Source of the DNA: Paracnuella aquatica | Lineage (GTDB): Bacteria > Bacteroidota > Bacteroidia > Chitinophagales > Chitinophagaceae | Length of the DNA: 64,000 nt | Assembly: GCF_003332885.2 (NCBI RefSeq) | Contig: NZ_QOWJ01000001.1 | Location: 1,073,453-1,137,452, forward strand | Direction of reading: 5' to 3' | Shown: piece after piece, positions 16,000-25,236 of the stretch | Position numbering within the stretch: the stretch's first letter is position 1 | Layout: every line of letters begins with the position of its first letter | Notes under the pieces: model-generated | What the model saw: only the letters and a program-made list of their open reading frames with translations | Told to the model about the DNA's origin: nothing | The model's database searches: none | Position numbers and translations under genes: made by a program

Positions 16000-17961
16000 T
16001 TACTGAGTAGCAGGCGCATTGCCAGCACCTTCCTTATCGGTGCGGAACGGTGCTGCCGGCAGGCCTTCCTTGTTGTACAAGTTGGCCAGGTGCGGATTGT
16101 CGGCCCAGGCATAACGCACATACTGCGGCTGCGGCACTTTGCTGTTCCACAATACCACACTGTTGCCTTCGATGCGGGCATCGGCCCAAACAAATTTTTT
16201 GTTGGCGCCGGCAATGGCAAATCCGCCCGGTGCATCGCCATCTTTTGTAACCAACCCGCTGCCGGTATGGTCGAAACGAATCACCATTGAATCGCCGCGT
16301 TTATCGGCCGCGGCAAAACGCGGTCCCGAATATACCAACGATTCGCCGTACACCAGGTTGCGTGCAACCAATGCAGCCCTGTTGCCGATGGTTCCTTTGC
16401 CTCCGGGGTGTATATCGTTCCATGCACCAAGGTCGATGGTTACCACCAGACCTGTGTTGGGCATTTTTGCAGTGGCTTCCTGCGCTTCCCGCATTTGTGC
16501 CCAACCGCTTTCTGCCGGCAGGTAATCGTATTCCATAAAATTGGGCAGTTGCACCAGCACAAACGGCAGATCGGCACGGCGCCATTTGCTGCGCCAATCG
16601 GCCACAAATGCAGGCATCAACTGCGCATATTCGTCAGGGTTACCCGCATTGCTTTCGCCCTGATACCAGAGCACGCCTTTGATGGCATATGGCGTAAGTG
16701 GTGCCACCATTGCATTGTACAATGCAGTGGGCGAATTTTGTACGGAAATACCGGGCACTGATCGGAACGGCGTAAACACCTCTCCTACTTTATACTGCCA
16801 GTAACCGGTTAAATCCAATTCCTGTCCACCAACCGAAAGAGCGTAAGGTTTGTCCGGAACAAAGCCACCTTTGCCACCCGAGTTGGTGATGCGCACTGTA
16901 ATCACATTTTTCCCTGGCTTCAATAGATCGGCCGGAACGGTATAACGGCGCTGCGGATATTGGTACCCAGTCTGGCCCACCAGCTTTCCGTTGATGTATG
17001 CTGCATCGGCATCAACAATGCGGCCGAGGTACAACATACCTGCAGTACCGATCATTGATTGCGGCACTTCTATTTCTTTGCGGTACCACACCACGCCATC
17101 AAGGTTACGCAGTCCTGCATCTTCCCAAAAACCGGGCAGATGAATGCGCTGCCAGCCCTTCGGCTGATACGCTGGTTCAAACCATTTCGGCGACGCGAGC
17201 ATGCCTTTGTCCTGCCGGCCACGTTGTTGCAGCGGAGCATTGGCGGCATCGGCCTGGCGGTTGCGGCCATTTACATAAGCTGTGTCTTTGTTTTGCTGCA
17301 CCAAAGCGGCCCATTTAGGCAGCGCCTTTAGGCCTTCTTCGCTGGTCCAGGCTTCCACAGGGGTGCCGCCCACCGAGGCGTTGATGATGCCAATGGGTAC
17401 TTTGTGTTGTTCCCATATGTTTTTGGCAAAAAAATACGCGACGACTGAAAATTGGCCAATGTTTTCGCGGCCAGCCCATCTCCAGTTTCCCGCCGGAAGG
17501 TCGTCTTCAGGACCGGTAAGAACAGAACGGTTGGGCACCCAAAACTGGCGGATCTGCGGGTTGGCCGCTTCCGCATATTCTGACGGATACTCGCCTTTGT
17601 GCAGCTCCATTTGGTGCACCATGTTCGACTGGCCCGCACACAGCCAAACATCGCCAATGAGGATATCTTTTAGGGTGATGCGGTTGCTGCCGGAAATGGT
17701 CATGTTATGCGGACCGCCGGCTTTCTGCGGCGGCAGCACTACCTGCCATTTTTTGTCGTGGCCGGTAACGGCGCGGTATGTTTTGTTGCCAAATTTTACC
17801 TGCACCTTTTCGCCCGGCGATGCCCAGCCCCATATCTTCAGGGGCTGCGACCGCTGCAGCACCATGCTGTCGCGTACCAGGCGTGGTAATTTCACCTGCG
17901 CAACAGATGACAGGGCACACAATAACAAGCCGGATAAAGCAACCGCTTTGATGCGCATCAC
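16000..17961 (-). CDS. Sialate O-acetylesterase-like SGNH esterase
   Basis: This 653-residue carbohydrate acetylesterase has a signal peptide (1-21, ending 'SSVAQ'). The N-terminal beta domain begins 'KLPRLVRDSMVLQRSQPLKI'. The SGNH catalytic region follows: nucleophile Ser112 in 'WLCAGQSNM', then 'WYQGESNAG' and the Asp-His pair in 'AWNDIHPGGK'. A jelly-roll module like those of GH2 enzymes is inserted in the middle ('GVVWYRKEIEVP', 'ADAAYINGKLVG', 'GKNVITVRI'). Although the family name refers to sialate, Bacteroidota members in xylan loci remove acetyl groups from xylan. It starts ten bases after the GH43 stop, so the two are translationally close. Confidence 0.92.
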   Translation of the reverse strand: MMRIKAVALSGLLLCALSSVAQVKLPRLVRDSMVLQRSQPLKIWGWASPGEKVQVKFGNKTYRAVTGHDKKWQVVLPPQKAGGPHNMTISGSNRITLKDILIGDVWLCAGQSNMVHQMELHKGEYPSEYAEAANPQIRQFWVPNRSVLTGPEDDLPAGNWRWAGRENIGQFSVVAYFFAKNIWEQHKVPIGIINASVGGTPVEAWTSEEGLKALPKWAALVQQNKDTAYVNGRNRQADAANAPLQQRGRQDKGMLASPKWFEPAYQPKGWQRIHLPGFWEDAGLRNLDGVVWYRKEIEVPQSMIGTAGMLYLGRIVDADAAYINGKLVGQTGYQYPQRRYTVPADLLKPGKNVITVRITNSGGKGGFVPDKPYALSVGGQELDLTGYWQYKVGEVFTPFRSVPGISVQNSPTALYNAMVAPLTPYAIKGVLWYQGESNAGNPDEYAQLMPAFVADWRSKWRRADLPFVLVQLPNFMEYDYLPAESGWAQMREAQEATAKMPNTGLVVTIDLGAWNDIHPGGKGTIGNRAALVARNLVYGESLVYSGPRFAAADKRGDSMVIRFDHTGSGLVTKDGDAPGGFAIAGANKKFVWADARIEGNSVVLWNSKVPQPQYVRYAWADNPHLANLYNKEGLPAAPFRTDKEGAGNAPATQ

Positions 17962-17971
17962 CGTTTATTTT

Positions 17972-19006
17972 TTACCTGTAAGGATTGATGGTTTCGATGG
18001 TGCCGTCTTCGTTGTGCACCAGCTCTGTTACTTTCACCGAACGCAGGTGTGTAACGCCTTTCGACAAACTTGAATCGTGGTAAAACAGGTACCATTTGCC
18101 TTCATATTCCGCAATGGAATGATGGCTGGTCCAGCCTACAACGGGGTTTAGCACATTGCCTTTATGCGTAAACGGACCGTATGGATTATCGCCAACTGCG
18201 TAAGCAATAAAATGCGTATCGCCAGTGGAATAAGTAAAGTAATATTTGCCGTTGTATTTGTGCACCCACGAAGCTTCAAAAAAGCGGCGATCCGCATCGC
18301 CTTGCAGCAGCGGGTTGCCTGCTTCATCCACAATCAACACGTCTTTTGGTGCTTCTGCAAATTGCAGCAAATCATCTATCAGCCGTGCCACTTTTCCGCA
18401 CAATGCAGGTTCGTTATCGGCAGGTAAGAATGCAAACGGGCTTTCCGCTTGTTCTCCATTGAAGCTACCGTTTCGCCAGCGTTGCAACTGGCCGCCCCAA
18501 ATACCGCCAAAGTACATGTAGTAGCTACCGTCATCATCTTTAAATACAGCCGGATCAATGGAAAAACTTCCTTCAATAGGTTTTGCCTGCGGCGTAAATG
18601 GACCTGTTGGCGAAGAGCTTGTAGCTACACCAATCCGGAAAATGCCGTCGTAATCTTTTGCCGGGAAAAACAGGTAATAGGTGCCGTCTTTCTCATGTGC
18701 ATCCGGCGCCCACATCTGGCGTTCAGCCCAGGGCACATCCGACACATGCAACGCCACACCATGGTCGGTGGCTTCGCCATCGGGCCGGTCCATCGAAAGC
18801 ACATGGTAATCTTCCATGGCAAAATGGCTACCCAGATCATCGAATGCTTCACCGGCATCAATGTCGTGTGAAGGATAAATGTAAATTTTCCCATCGAACA
18901 CATGCGCCGACGGATCGGCAGTGTAAATATGTTGTACCAGCGGCTGTGAAATCGCCTTTTTATTCAGTTCTTCAAAGTCGATGTGGTCAATGCTATCTTC
19001 TGGCAT
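17972..19006 (-). CDS. GH43 glycosidase, likely beta-xylosidase, cytoplasmic
   Basis: This is a 344-residue five-bladed beta-propeller enzyme. The three conserved carboxylates are visible: Asp31 in 'IYTADPSAHVF' (general base), Asp151 in 'FSIDPAVFKDDDG' (pKa modulator) and Glu244 in 'RFFEASWVHKY' (general acid). There is no signal peptide, so it acts in the cytoplasm and most likely releases xylose from xylobiose and short xylo-oligosaccharides brought in by the adjacent symporter. There is no C-terminal beta-sandwich, so it is the short form. Arabinofuranosidase activity is the main alternative. Confidence 0.92.
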   Translation of the reverse strand: MPEDSIDHIDFEELNKKAISQPLVQHIYTADPSAHVFDGKIYIYPSHDIDAGEAFDDLGSHFAMEDYHVLSMDRPDGEATDHGVALHVSDVPWAERQMWAPDAHEKDGTYYLFFPAKDYDGIFRIGVATSSSPTGPFTPQAKPIEGSFSIDPAVFKDDDGSYYMYFGGIWGGQLQRWRNGSFNGEQAESPFAFLPADNEPALCGKVARLIDDLLQFAEAPKDVLIVDEAGNPLLQGDADRRFFEASWVHKYNGKYYFTYSTGDTHFIAYAVGDNPYGPFTHKGNVLNPVVGWTSHHSIAEYEGKWYLFYHDSSLSKGVTHLRSVKVTELVHNEDGTIETINPYR

Positions 19007-19038
19007 AAAAGATTTTTTAAAGGATGAATAAATGAAGA

Positions 19039-20475
19039 TTAAGCAGCGCGGCGTTGTGCCAGGTCGCGTTCAATCTGCAGTTCTTTTTGCTTGTTTATTT
19101 CATAAAAGGCCAGGAGGCCCACCGCTACAAAAAACGGAATGGATGGAAACACGGAGATCAGCATTTTGGTGCCATGTATCGCGGAGTCAGATTGTCCCAC
19201 GGTGGAGTCGGCAACATAGTTGTAAGCACCCAAGATCCACGACACCAGCGAGCTACCGATGCTCAGGCCAGCCTTTAATCCCACCATCATGGCCGAGAAA
19301 ATAATGGCCGTTGCACGGCGGTTGTTTTTCCATTCGCTAAAGTCGGCAACGTCGGCAATCATCGTCCACAAAATAGGGGTACTGATGCCGTAGAAAAACC
19401 CGTGCAGCACCTGCGTTCCAAAAATGAGTCCGATGGATTTTGGCGGAAAGAAATAAAAGAACACGAGGAATAAAGTTGAGATAAACAGCGACGCCATGAA
19501 GGTGTTGCGCTTTCCGTATTTGTTGGCAAACCATTGCGAGATCATGATGCCCACAAGACCTACCAATATACCGCCACCGTTAAACACACCCAATCCCAAC
19601 GAAGTATCATTTTCAAACTCGGGCAGGAAAGCTTTGAACGGTTGTAAAAATGCACCGAGTTCGGCTTTGTCTACATAGTTTTCAAAATAGTACACATAAG
19701 ACCCACCCTTCATTGCCAGCGTGATGAACACCAGTGTAGTTACCACCAACATGATCACCCAAGGCTTGTTGCGAAACAGGTCGGACAAATCTTCCTTCAA
19801 GCTGGATTTCTGCTCCGGCTTTGGAACGATCCGCTCCCTTGTTGTCAGGAAGCAGATGATCAACATGATGGTGCCGATGATGGACAACAACGTCATTACT
19901 TTAGAGATACCAATCGCTTTTGCTTCAATGCTGGTACCGCCGCCTGCTTTGATGATGAAGTTGTACATGAACACCTGCACAAAAAACTGTGCAAACATCA
20001 CGGCAACAAAACGGTAAGCACCAATGCTGTTGCGTTCTTTCATATCGCCGGTGATCACACCGCTCAATGCAGAATAAGGCAGGTTGTTTGCGGCATACAA
20101 CAGGAGCAGCAATGCATACGTAACAATGGCATACATCACTTTGCCGGCGTATGAGAAATCAGGCGTACGAAATGCCAGCAGCGATACTATGCCGAGTGGC
20201 ACAGCAGTCCACAAAATCCACGGCCTGAACTTACCCCACCGCGACCTGGTCCTATCGGCAATAGCACCCATGATCGGGTTGAATGCAAAAGCCGCTACCA
20301 AGCCTACTACCAGCGTCAATAGCGATGCATGTTCGGGCTTTAAACCATAGATGTTGAGGTAGTAATAAGCGATCCAGGTAACGAGTGTTTGAAACACCAG
20401 GTTGGCCGCCAGATCACCGAGGCTATAACCTACTTTTTCAAGGACGGATAGTTTTTGTGAACTGCTGTTCATCAC
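19039..20475 (-). CDS. GPH-family (glycoside-pentoside-hexuronide) cation symporter
   Basis: This is a 478-residue inner-membrane transporter of the MFS-related GPH family (MelB/XynB/XylP type), with about 12 hydrophobic helices. It begins 'KLSVLEKVGYSLGDLAANLVF', the family start pattern, followed by 'FAFNPIMGAIADRTRSRWGKFRPW', which is the loop motif here given in part as 'DRTRSRWGKFRPW'. 'NLPYSALSGVITGD' and 'SQWFANKYGKRN' are further family blocks. It would carry xylosides or xylo-oligosaccharides with Na+ or H+ from periplasm to cytoplasm, feeding the GH43 gene that starts 33 bases downstream. Substrate is inferred from context. Confidence 0.93.
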   Translation of the reverse strand: MMNSSSQKLSVLEKVGYSLGDLAANLVFQTLVTWIAYYYLNIYGLKPEHASLLTLVVGLVAAFAFNPIMGAIADRTRSRWGKFRPWILWTAVPLGIVSLLAFRTPDFSYAGKVMYAIVTYALLLLLYAANNLPYSALSGVITGDMKERNSIGAYRFVAVMFAQFFVQVFMYNFIIKAGGGTSIEAKAIGISKVMTLLSIIGTIMLIICFLTTRERIVPKPEQKSSLKEDLSDLFRNKPWVIMLVVTTLVFITLAMKGGSYVYYFENYVDKAELGAFLQPFKAFLPEFENDTSLGLGVFNGGGILVGLVGIMISQWFANKYGKRNTFMASLFISTLFLVFFYFFPPKSIGLIFGTQVLHGFFYGISTPILWTMIADVADFSEWKNNRRATAIIFSAMMVGLKAGLSIGSSLVSWILGAYNYVADSTVGQSDSAIHGTKMLISVFPSIPFFVAVGLLAFYEINKQKELQIERDLAQRRAA

Positions 20476-20502
20476 TGTTTTGTTTTGTTAGTATTGGTTA
20501 AA

Positions 20503-21654
20503 TTAAAATGCTTTCTGACCGGCAGCGGTTGCACCGGTTTTGGTAGCAATAACACTGTAAAATGCGGGCTTGGGTTTGAAGTTGCGATCGAACAGCAGCG
20601 GGTAGTTGGTACGTCCGCGGATTGGCCAGTCGTTCAGCCATGATTGACCATCGTTCACACCCCAAAAAGTAACACGTTCAATTTTATCCTGGTATTTCAG
20701 GAACAGGCGGAACAGGTCTTCATATCCCTTGGTCAAATTCGCCTGCATGGAATCGGGTAAACCGGCTGCATACGGATTCATACGTTCGCTGTTGGCTGCA
20801 GTGCGGTTTACGTCGGCAATGTTGCCATCCCATGGGTTGGGCAGCACGCCCAGGTCCAGTTCGGTAAACGCCACCTGGATGCCCAGCGCCGAAAACTCCT
20901 GTATGCTTTCTTCAATGTTTTTCAACGGTACATCGTAAGCACGCCAGTGGCCCTGGATGCCCACGCCATCAATGCGTACACCTGCTGCTTGGATCTTTTT
21001 GATCAGGCGAATGGCACCAGCACGCTTCTTCGGTTCTTCGATGTTATAGTCGTTGTAATACAGCTTTGAATTGGGCGAAGCTTTTTGTGCCAGGCGGAAC
21101 GCTTCTACTACAAAATCTTCGCCGAGAGTATTGAGGAAAACCGATTTACGCATGGTGCCATCTTCTTCCAGCGCTTCGTTTACCACATCCCATGAATATA
21201 CTTTACCATCGTAGCGCCCGGCAATGGTGTTGATGTGTTCGGTCATAAACATCCGTACCGAATCGGCGCTTTTCATGCGGCGCATAAATGGCGGCAACTG
21301 GCTGTGCCAGATCAGTGTATGCGCATTGATCTGGATGTTATTTTTTTTGCCGTATTCAACCAGTTTATCGGCCAGGTCAAAATTGTAGCGGCCCCATTCG
21401 GGATGCATCACTTCAGCCTTCATGATGTTCTCCGGTGTAATGGCATTGAACTGCTGCGGCACCAATGCGGCGGCACCTGCATCTTTACCTTCGATCTGGT
21501 CGGCATTGAGTGCCGTTCCAATGACAAATTCCTTTTTAAATACTTCTTTCAGCGATGGTGTTCCGGCAGTAGTGGTTGCCTTTCTTGAACTGCTGCAACC
21601 TGCGGCTAAAATGCCGGCACAGGCTACAGACAAAAGCATGTATGACTTCTTCAT
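20503..21654 (-). CDS. Endo-1,4-beta-xylanase, GH10 lipoprotein
   Basis: This 383-residue GH10 enzyme has a lipoprotein signal with lipobox 'ILAAGC' (Cys20) followed by 'SSSRK'. The TIM barrel contains 'INAHTLIWHSQLPPFM', acid/base Glu160 in 'SWDVVNEALEE' and nucleophile Glu265 in 'VAFTELDLG'. Membrane anchoring differs from the soluble GH10 at 12641, so it may sit on the outer membrane, facing either side. It starts nine bases before the end of the upstream GH115 intergenic gap, tightly packed in the minus-strand run. The pair overlaps in function with the other two xylanases but differs in location and modules. Confidence 0.96.
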   Translation of the reverse strand: MKKSYMLLSVACAGILAAGCSSSRKATTTAGTPSLKEVFKKEFVIGTALNADQIEGKDAGAAALVPQQFNAITPENIMKAEVMHPEWGRYNFDLADKLVEYGKKNNIQINAHTLIWHSQLPPFMRRMKSADSVRMFMTEHINTIAGRYDGKVYSWDVVNEALEEDGTMRKSVFLNTLGEDFVVEAFRLAQKASPNSKLYYNDYNIEEPKKRAGAIRLIKKIQAAGVRIDGVGIQGHWRAYDVPLKNIEESIQEFSALGIQVAFTELDLGVLPNPWDGNIADVNRTAANSERMNPYAAGLPDSMQANLTKGYEDLFRLFLKYQDKIERVTFWGVNDGQSWLNDWPIRGRTNYPLLFDRNFKPKPAFYSVIATKTGATAAGQKAF

Positions 21655-21663
21655 ACTATATGG

Positions 21664-24243
21664 TTATTTATTGTGTACAATCGTTTCCTGAGGTCCCAGA
21701 TAAGAAGGCTTTAGGCCGCCAAAGTCAATCACCAGCTTTTGCAATACTACACCCGGCGCAATAGCAGCATAACTAACAGTACGCTTACCCGCGTTTTCAA
21801 CCTTAAATGTAGCACGTTTGACGATAACATTGTCGCTTACCCACTTGTTCCAGATACCACTGATGCTGTTTTTATCTTCCTTGTTCAACGAAATGACTTG
21901 TGGCGTTGCACCATCAACCGATACCGCAAATTCTAATCCTTCGTCTCTGTTGTGAAAATTGAGCGTTGGCGAAAAATAAAGATGCACCGTTACTTCGCCC
22001 GAACTGGTGCTGTAAAAATCGTAGGATACAGTGGCGTTGTTAGCGCCGGGCTGTCCCCATTTTGTTACCGGGAAGGTAGTGATGCCTGAACCCGTGCGGC
22101 CAATATCAGGAACTACGCCCCACTGCATTCCGTTGGCGCCAACAGCTTTCGTCCAGTTGGCAGCTTCAATTGACACCACACCATTTTGCTCGTAAAACAC
22201 GGGGCCTTTTACACCAGCAGGCACCAGATTTTTCGGAGATGTTGCAACGGCTTCAGCAACAGCAACAGGACTTGCCGCGGCAGTGCCGTTGGTTACATAT
22301 TTTACCTCGGGCATTTTGTTTACTTCCGGCTGTTGCCAGTACGTGTAGCCGATATGTGTTTGGCTCATCATGCCGTTCCATTTGCCGCCCGAAATGCCTT
22401 TATGATAATGCAGCGTGATCAACGAATCGTTGATGTAATATTCTTTTGCCTTGTCGGCAAATGCATTAGCAGCGGAATTATTTTGCGCTGCATAAAAACG
22501 ATTGAGCGCCACTGCATGATACATCTGGTGCAGGTTGGCCATTGCTTTGATGGGGTGCAGCACCAATTGGAAATATGCGTCGCGGTAGGCCACTGGCAAT
22601 GCCTGCTCCACCGCTTCGCTTTGTTGCAACAGCGTTGTCCATTCGGCCACTACCCTTTCCCACTCGCCATAGTTTTGCAGGCTGTAAGTAGCCGCATCCA
22701 GCAACTCAGGTTTACGGCGGGCACTGATCTGTGCATACTGCCGCAGCAGTTTACCAATGGCTACTGACTGTGTATTGCCAAAATTTTGCGCAGCCCACGA
22801 TGTATAGTAAGTCAATAAATTTTCCTGGTTCCACTCTTCCGGGTTCCATGCATAATCAAGGAAAAAAGAGGTAGGCAATTCCATGGGTTTGATGTCGCCC
22901 ACATTCACGATCCATATCTGGCGGGCACCGTACTCCCATGCCAGGTGCATTTGCTCCCACACACGGGAAAGATTATTTGTGTTGAGCCATTTGTAGTTGC
23001 GTGGACCGCCCACATAATCGAAGTGGTAGTAAATACCATAGCCGCCGCTGCGTTTCTTTTCATCAAGCTTTGGCAGCTTGCGCAGGTTGCCCCAGTTATC
23101 ATCTGCCAACAACAAGGTTACATCATCGGGTACCCGCATGCCTTTGTCATAATAGTCCTGCACTTCTTTATACAACGCCCAAAGTTGTGGCGTTTGGGAA
23201 GCAGGCTTGCCCGATACATCAGCAATGATCTTGCGCTGGTCGGCTACAATCCGCTCCAGCAGCGCTGTTGCGGTTTCGCGGCTCATGGGCTCGTCGCCGT
23301 CGCCACGCATGCCCACGCTGACAATTTTTTCGTTGGTGGCACGCTGCATGCCGCCGCGCCAAAACTCCTGCAGCTTTACGGCGTTGCTATCGTAGTTCCA
23401 TTTGCCTTGTCCAAAACGGCGCCATTCATCGTGTGCCCGCATCAGCGGTTCATGGTGCGATGTACCAATCACTACACCGTATGCATCGGCCACTTCAATG
23501 TTCTTTGGATCATCGTCGTAAAATGCGCTGCCCCACATGGCGGGCCACAGGTAGTTGCCTTTGAGCCGCAACACCAATTCAAAAACCTTTTCGTAAAATT
23601 TATGGTTGAAGCCACCAAATTGTTCTTTGCTCCAGGAAGAAAGCGCAGGCGCTTCATCGTTGATAAAAATACCACGGTACTTTACTTTTGGCGCATCGGT
23701 AAATGGGCCCCCTTTTACAAAAATTTCAGTACGCTTTTTCGCTGGTACATCGGCCCAGTAATACCAGGGCGAAACACCCATTTGTTTTGATAATTCAAAC
23801 ACGCCATACGCAGCACCACGGCGGTCGGCACCGGCTATTACCAGTGCACTTTCCACACCGGAAAAAGGTTGTTGCACCATTTGTATGTGGTAGCCTTCCC
23901 ATTTCCCTTTCAACGCTGCCAGGTTGAGCTTTTTTTGCTGTACCAGTTGCTGCAGCAATAGGGATTTATCCATTGCACCTACCAGTATGATGTTTTTTGC
24001 ACCTGCGCTTGTTTTGTTGACCAATGCAGGTTGCACGCCGCTAACCGCGGCAATATCTTTTTGCAATAGTTGCGCAGCCCTTTGTACCAACTCGTGGTCT
24101 TGTGCATCTACCAAAATGGTTGCACTGCGCCCCGATGCAACTAGGGTGAACACATCTTTGCCCGCTTTATCCGCCAGAAATTCCTGTGCCCCAACAGTGG
24201 CGGCACATACCATAAATATGAACAGCAATACGGTTGTCTTCAT
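21664..24243 (-). CDS. Xylan alpha-1,2-glucuronidase, GH115
   Basis: This 859-residue GH115 enzyme removes (4-O-methyl-)glucuronic acid from internal as well as terminal xylose residues of glucuronoxylan. It has a signal peptide (1-19, ending 'TVGAQ'). The N-terminal domain precedes the catalytic barrel with 'GIFINDEAPALSSW', 'GNYLWPAMWGSAFYDDDP' and 'VIGTSHHEPLMRAHDEW'. 'LLLADDNWGNLRKLP' and 'WIVNVGDIKPMELP' are further family blocks. After an Ala/Val-rich linker near residue 660 comes the C-terminal beta-sandwich found in the family. It is probably periplasmic. It complements GH67 in the same run, which acts only on terminal uronic acid. Confidence 0.96.
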   Translation of the reverse strand: MKTTVLLFIFMVCAATVGAQEFLADKAGKDVFTLVASGRSATILVDAQDHELVQRAAQLLQKDIAAVSGVQPALVNKTSAGAKNIILVGAMDKSLLLQQLVQQKKLNLAALKGKWEGYHIQMVQQPFSGVESALVIAGADRRGAAYGVFELSKQMGVSPWYYWADVPAKKRTEIFVKGGPFTDAPKVKYRGIFINDEAPALSSWSKEQFGGFNHKFYEKVFELVLRLKGNYLWPAMWGSAFYDDDPKNIEVADAYGVVIGTSHHEPLMRAHDEWRRFGQGKWNYDSNAVKLQEFWRGGMQRATNEKIVSVGMRGDGDEPMSRETATALLERIVADQRKIIADVSGKPASQTPQLWALYKEVQDYYDKGMRVPDDVTLLLADDNWGNLRKLPKLDEKKRSGGYGIYYHFDYVGGPRNYKWLNTNNLSRVWEQMHLAWEYGARQIWIVNVGDIKPMELPTSFFLDYAWNPEEWNQENLLTYYTSWAAQNFGNTQSVAIGKLLRQYAQISARRKPELLDAATYSLQNYGEWERVVAEWTTLLQQSEAVEQALPVAYRDAYFQLVLHPIKAMANLHQMYHAVALNRFYAAQNNSAANAFADKAKEYYINDSLITLHYHKGISGGKWNGMMSQTHIGYTYWQQPEVNKMPEVKYVTNGTAAASPVAVAEAVATSPKNLVPAGVKGPVFYEQNGVVSIEAANWTKAVGANGMQWGVVPDIGRTGSGITTFPVTKWGQPGANNATVSYDFYSTSSGEVTVHLYFSPTLNFHNRDEGLEFAVSVDGATPQVISLNKEDKNSISGIWNKWVSDNVIVKRATFKVENAGKRTVSYAAIAPGVVLQKLVIDFGGLKPSYLGPQETIVHNK

Positions 24244-24300
24244 GCCCGTTGATTTGTGCAGGAGTTTTGGCTGTATCGACTAAAAATTTTGCACTAACGA

Positions 24301-25050
24301 TTAAAACCCGATGGAGTTGCCACCGTCTACAGGCAGCACCACACCTGTGATGTAGCCTGCTGCATCAGATGCCAGGAACAGCGCCGCTTCGCCAATGTCG
24401 GACGGTTTGCCCATCACACCCATCGGTGTGCGGCCCATCACTTTTGCTTTGCGTTCAGGATCATTGTTCAGGGCTTTTGCCGACATATCTGTAGCAATAA
24501 AACCAGGTGCAATGCAATTGACGCGAATGCCTTTCGGCGAAAGTTCAACCGCCATAGCGCGGGTCATGCCTTCAATAGCCGATTTTGATGCGGTGTATGC
24601 AATTACTTTTGGAATGCCGTATTGCGAAGCCATCGAAGATATATTGATGATGGAACCACCGCCTTGCTGCAGCATGAGTTTCACCACTTCGCGGGACAGT
24701 GTAAAAACAGCCGACACATTCGTAGTCAATATTGTTTGAAAATCTGTATCGGTTACATCCAGAAATTCTTTTTTCATATTGATGCCGGCATTGTTCACCA
24801 AGGCATCAATGGGTCCAAATTGTTCTCCCAAGCTTTTCACTAGCTCCGGGATTGCGGTGAGGTCGCTTAAATCGGCGGAAACTGTTTGGCACAATTCGCC
24901 CATGCCATCCTTCGCCGCAGCCAGCTTTTGCGCATCACGACCAACAATAATCGTTTGCCAACCTGCTGCTACAAATTTTTGTGCTATGGCCAACCCGATG
25001 CCCGATCCACCACCGGTTACAACAACCGTTTTCGATGTACTTGTTTTCAT
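24301..25050 (-). CDS. Short-chain dehydrogenase/reductase, possible uronate-pathway enzyme
   Basis: This is a 249-residue classical SDR. The cofactor motif 'VTGGGSGIGLAIA' (residues 11-23), 'LVNNAGINMK', catalytic 'YTASKSAIEG' (Tyr-X3-Lys) and 'IAPGFIATDM' are all present. It is cytoplasmic. Its position between GH115 and GH67 suggests sugar-acid chemistry. UxuA is encoded in the divergent run, but no classic UxuB fructuronate reductase is in the window, so this SDR could fill that step; gluconate 5-dehydrogenase-like or ketoacyl reductase-like activity is the alternative. An inverted repeat fills the 186-base gap before it. Confidence 0.88.
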   Translation of the reverse strand: MKTSTSKTVVVTGGGSGIGLAIAQKFVAAGWQTIIVGRDAQKLAAAKDGMGELCQTVSADLSDLTAIPELVKSLGEQFGPIDALVNNAGINMKKEFLDVTDTDFQTILTTNVSAVFTLSREVVKLMLQQGGGSIINISSMASQYGIPKVIAYTASKSAIEGMTRAMAVELSPKGIRVNCIAPGFIATDMSAKALNNDPERKAKVMGRTPMGVMGKPSDIGEAALFLASDAAGYITGVVLPVDGGNSIGF

Positions 25051-25108
25051 AAAACAGAATAGTGTACAGCCGTTGGCTGCACTGAATTATTAATATGGCA
25101 TTTGTTTG

Positions 25109-25185
25109 AACCACGGAGCCAGTTGTGGCATGGAGTAACACGGTTTAAATCTTGCGTTACTCTTATTACTTAAGGCTCCGTGGTT
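25109..25185. repeat. Nested inverted repeat between GH67 and SDR genes
   Basis: Outer arms AACCACGGAGCC (25109-25120) and GGCTCCGTGGTT (25174-25185) are exact complements. Inside, GAGTAAC (25133-25139) pairs with GTTACTC (25156-25162). The whole folds into a two-stem structure in the 186-base gap between two co-directional genes. It may be a spread intergenic repeat that also lowers read-through or protects mRNA ends. A T-run follows it only on the plus strand, so it is not a standard terminator for GH67. Confidence 0.8.
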
Positions 25186-25236
25186 TTTATAAAAGATCTA
25201 CTTATAAGTATTGTAATGCATTTAAATAACTAGCGC

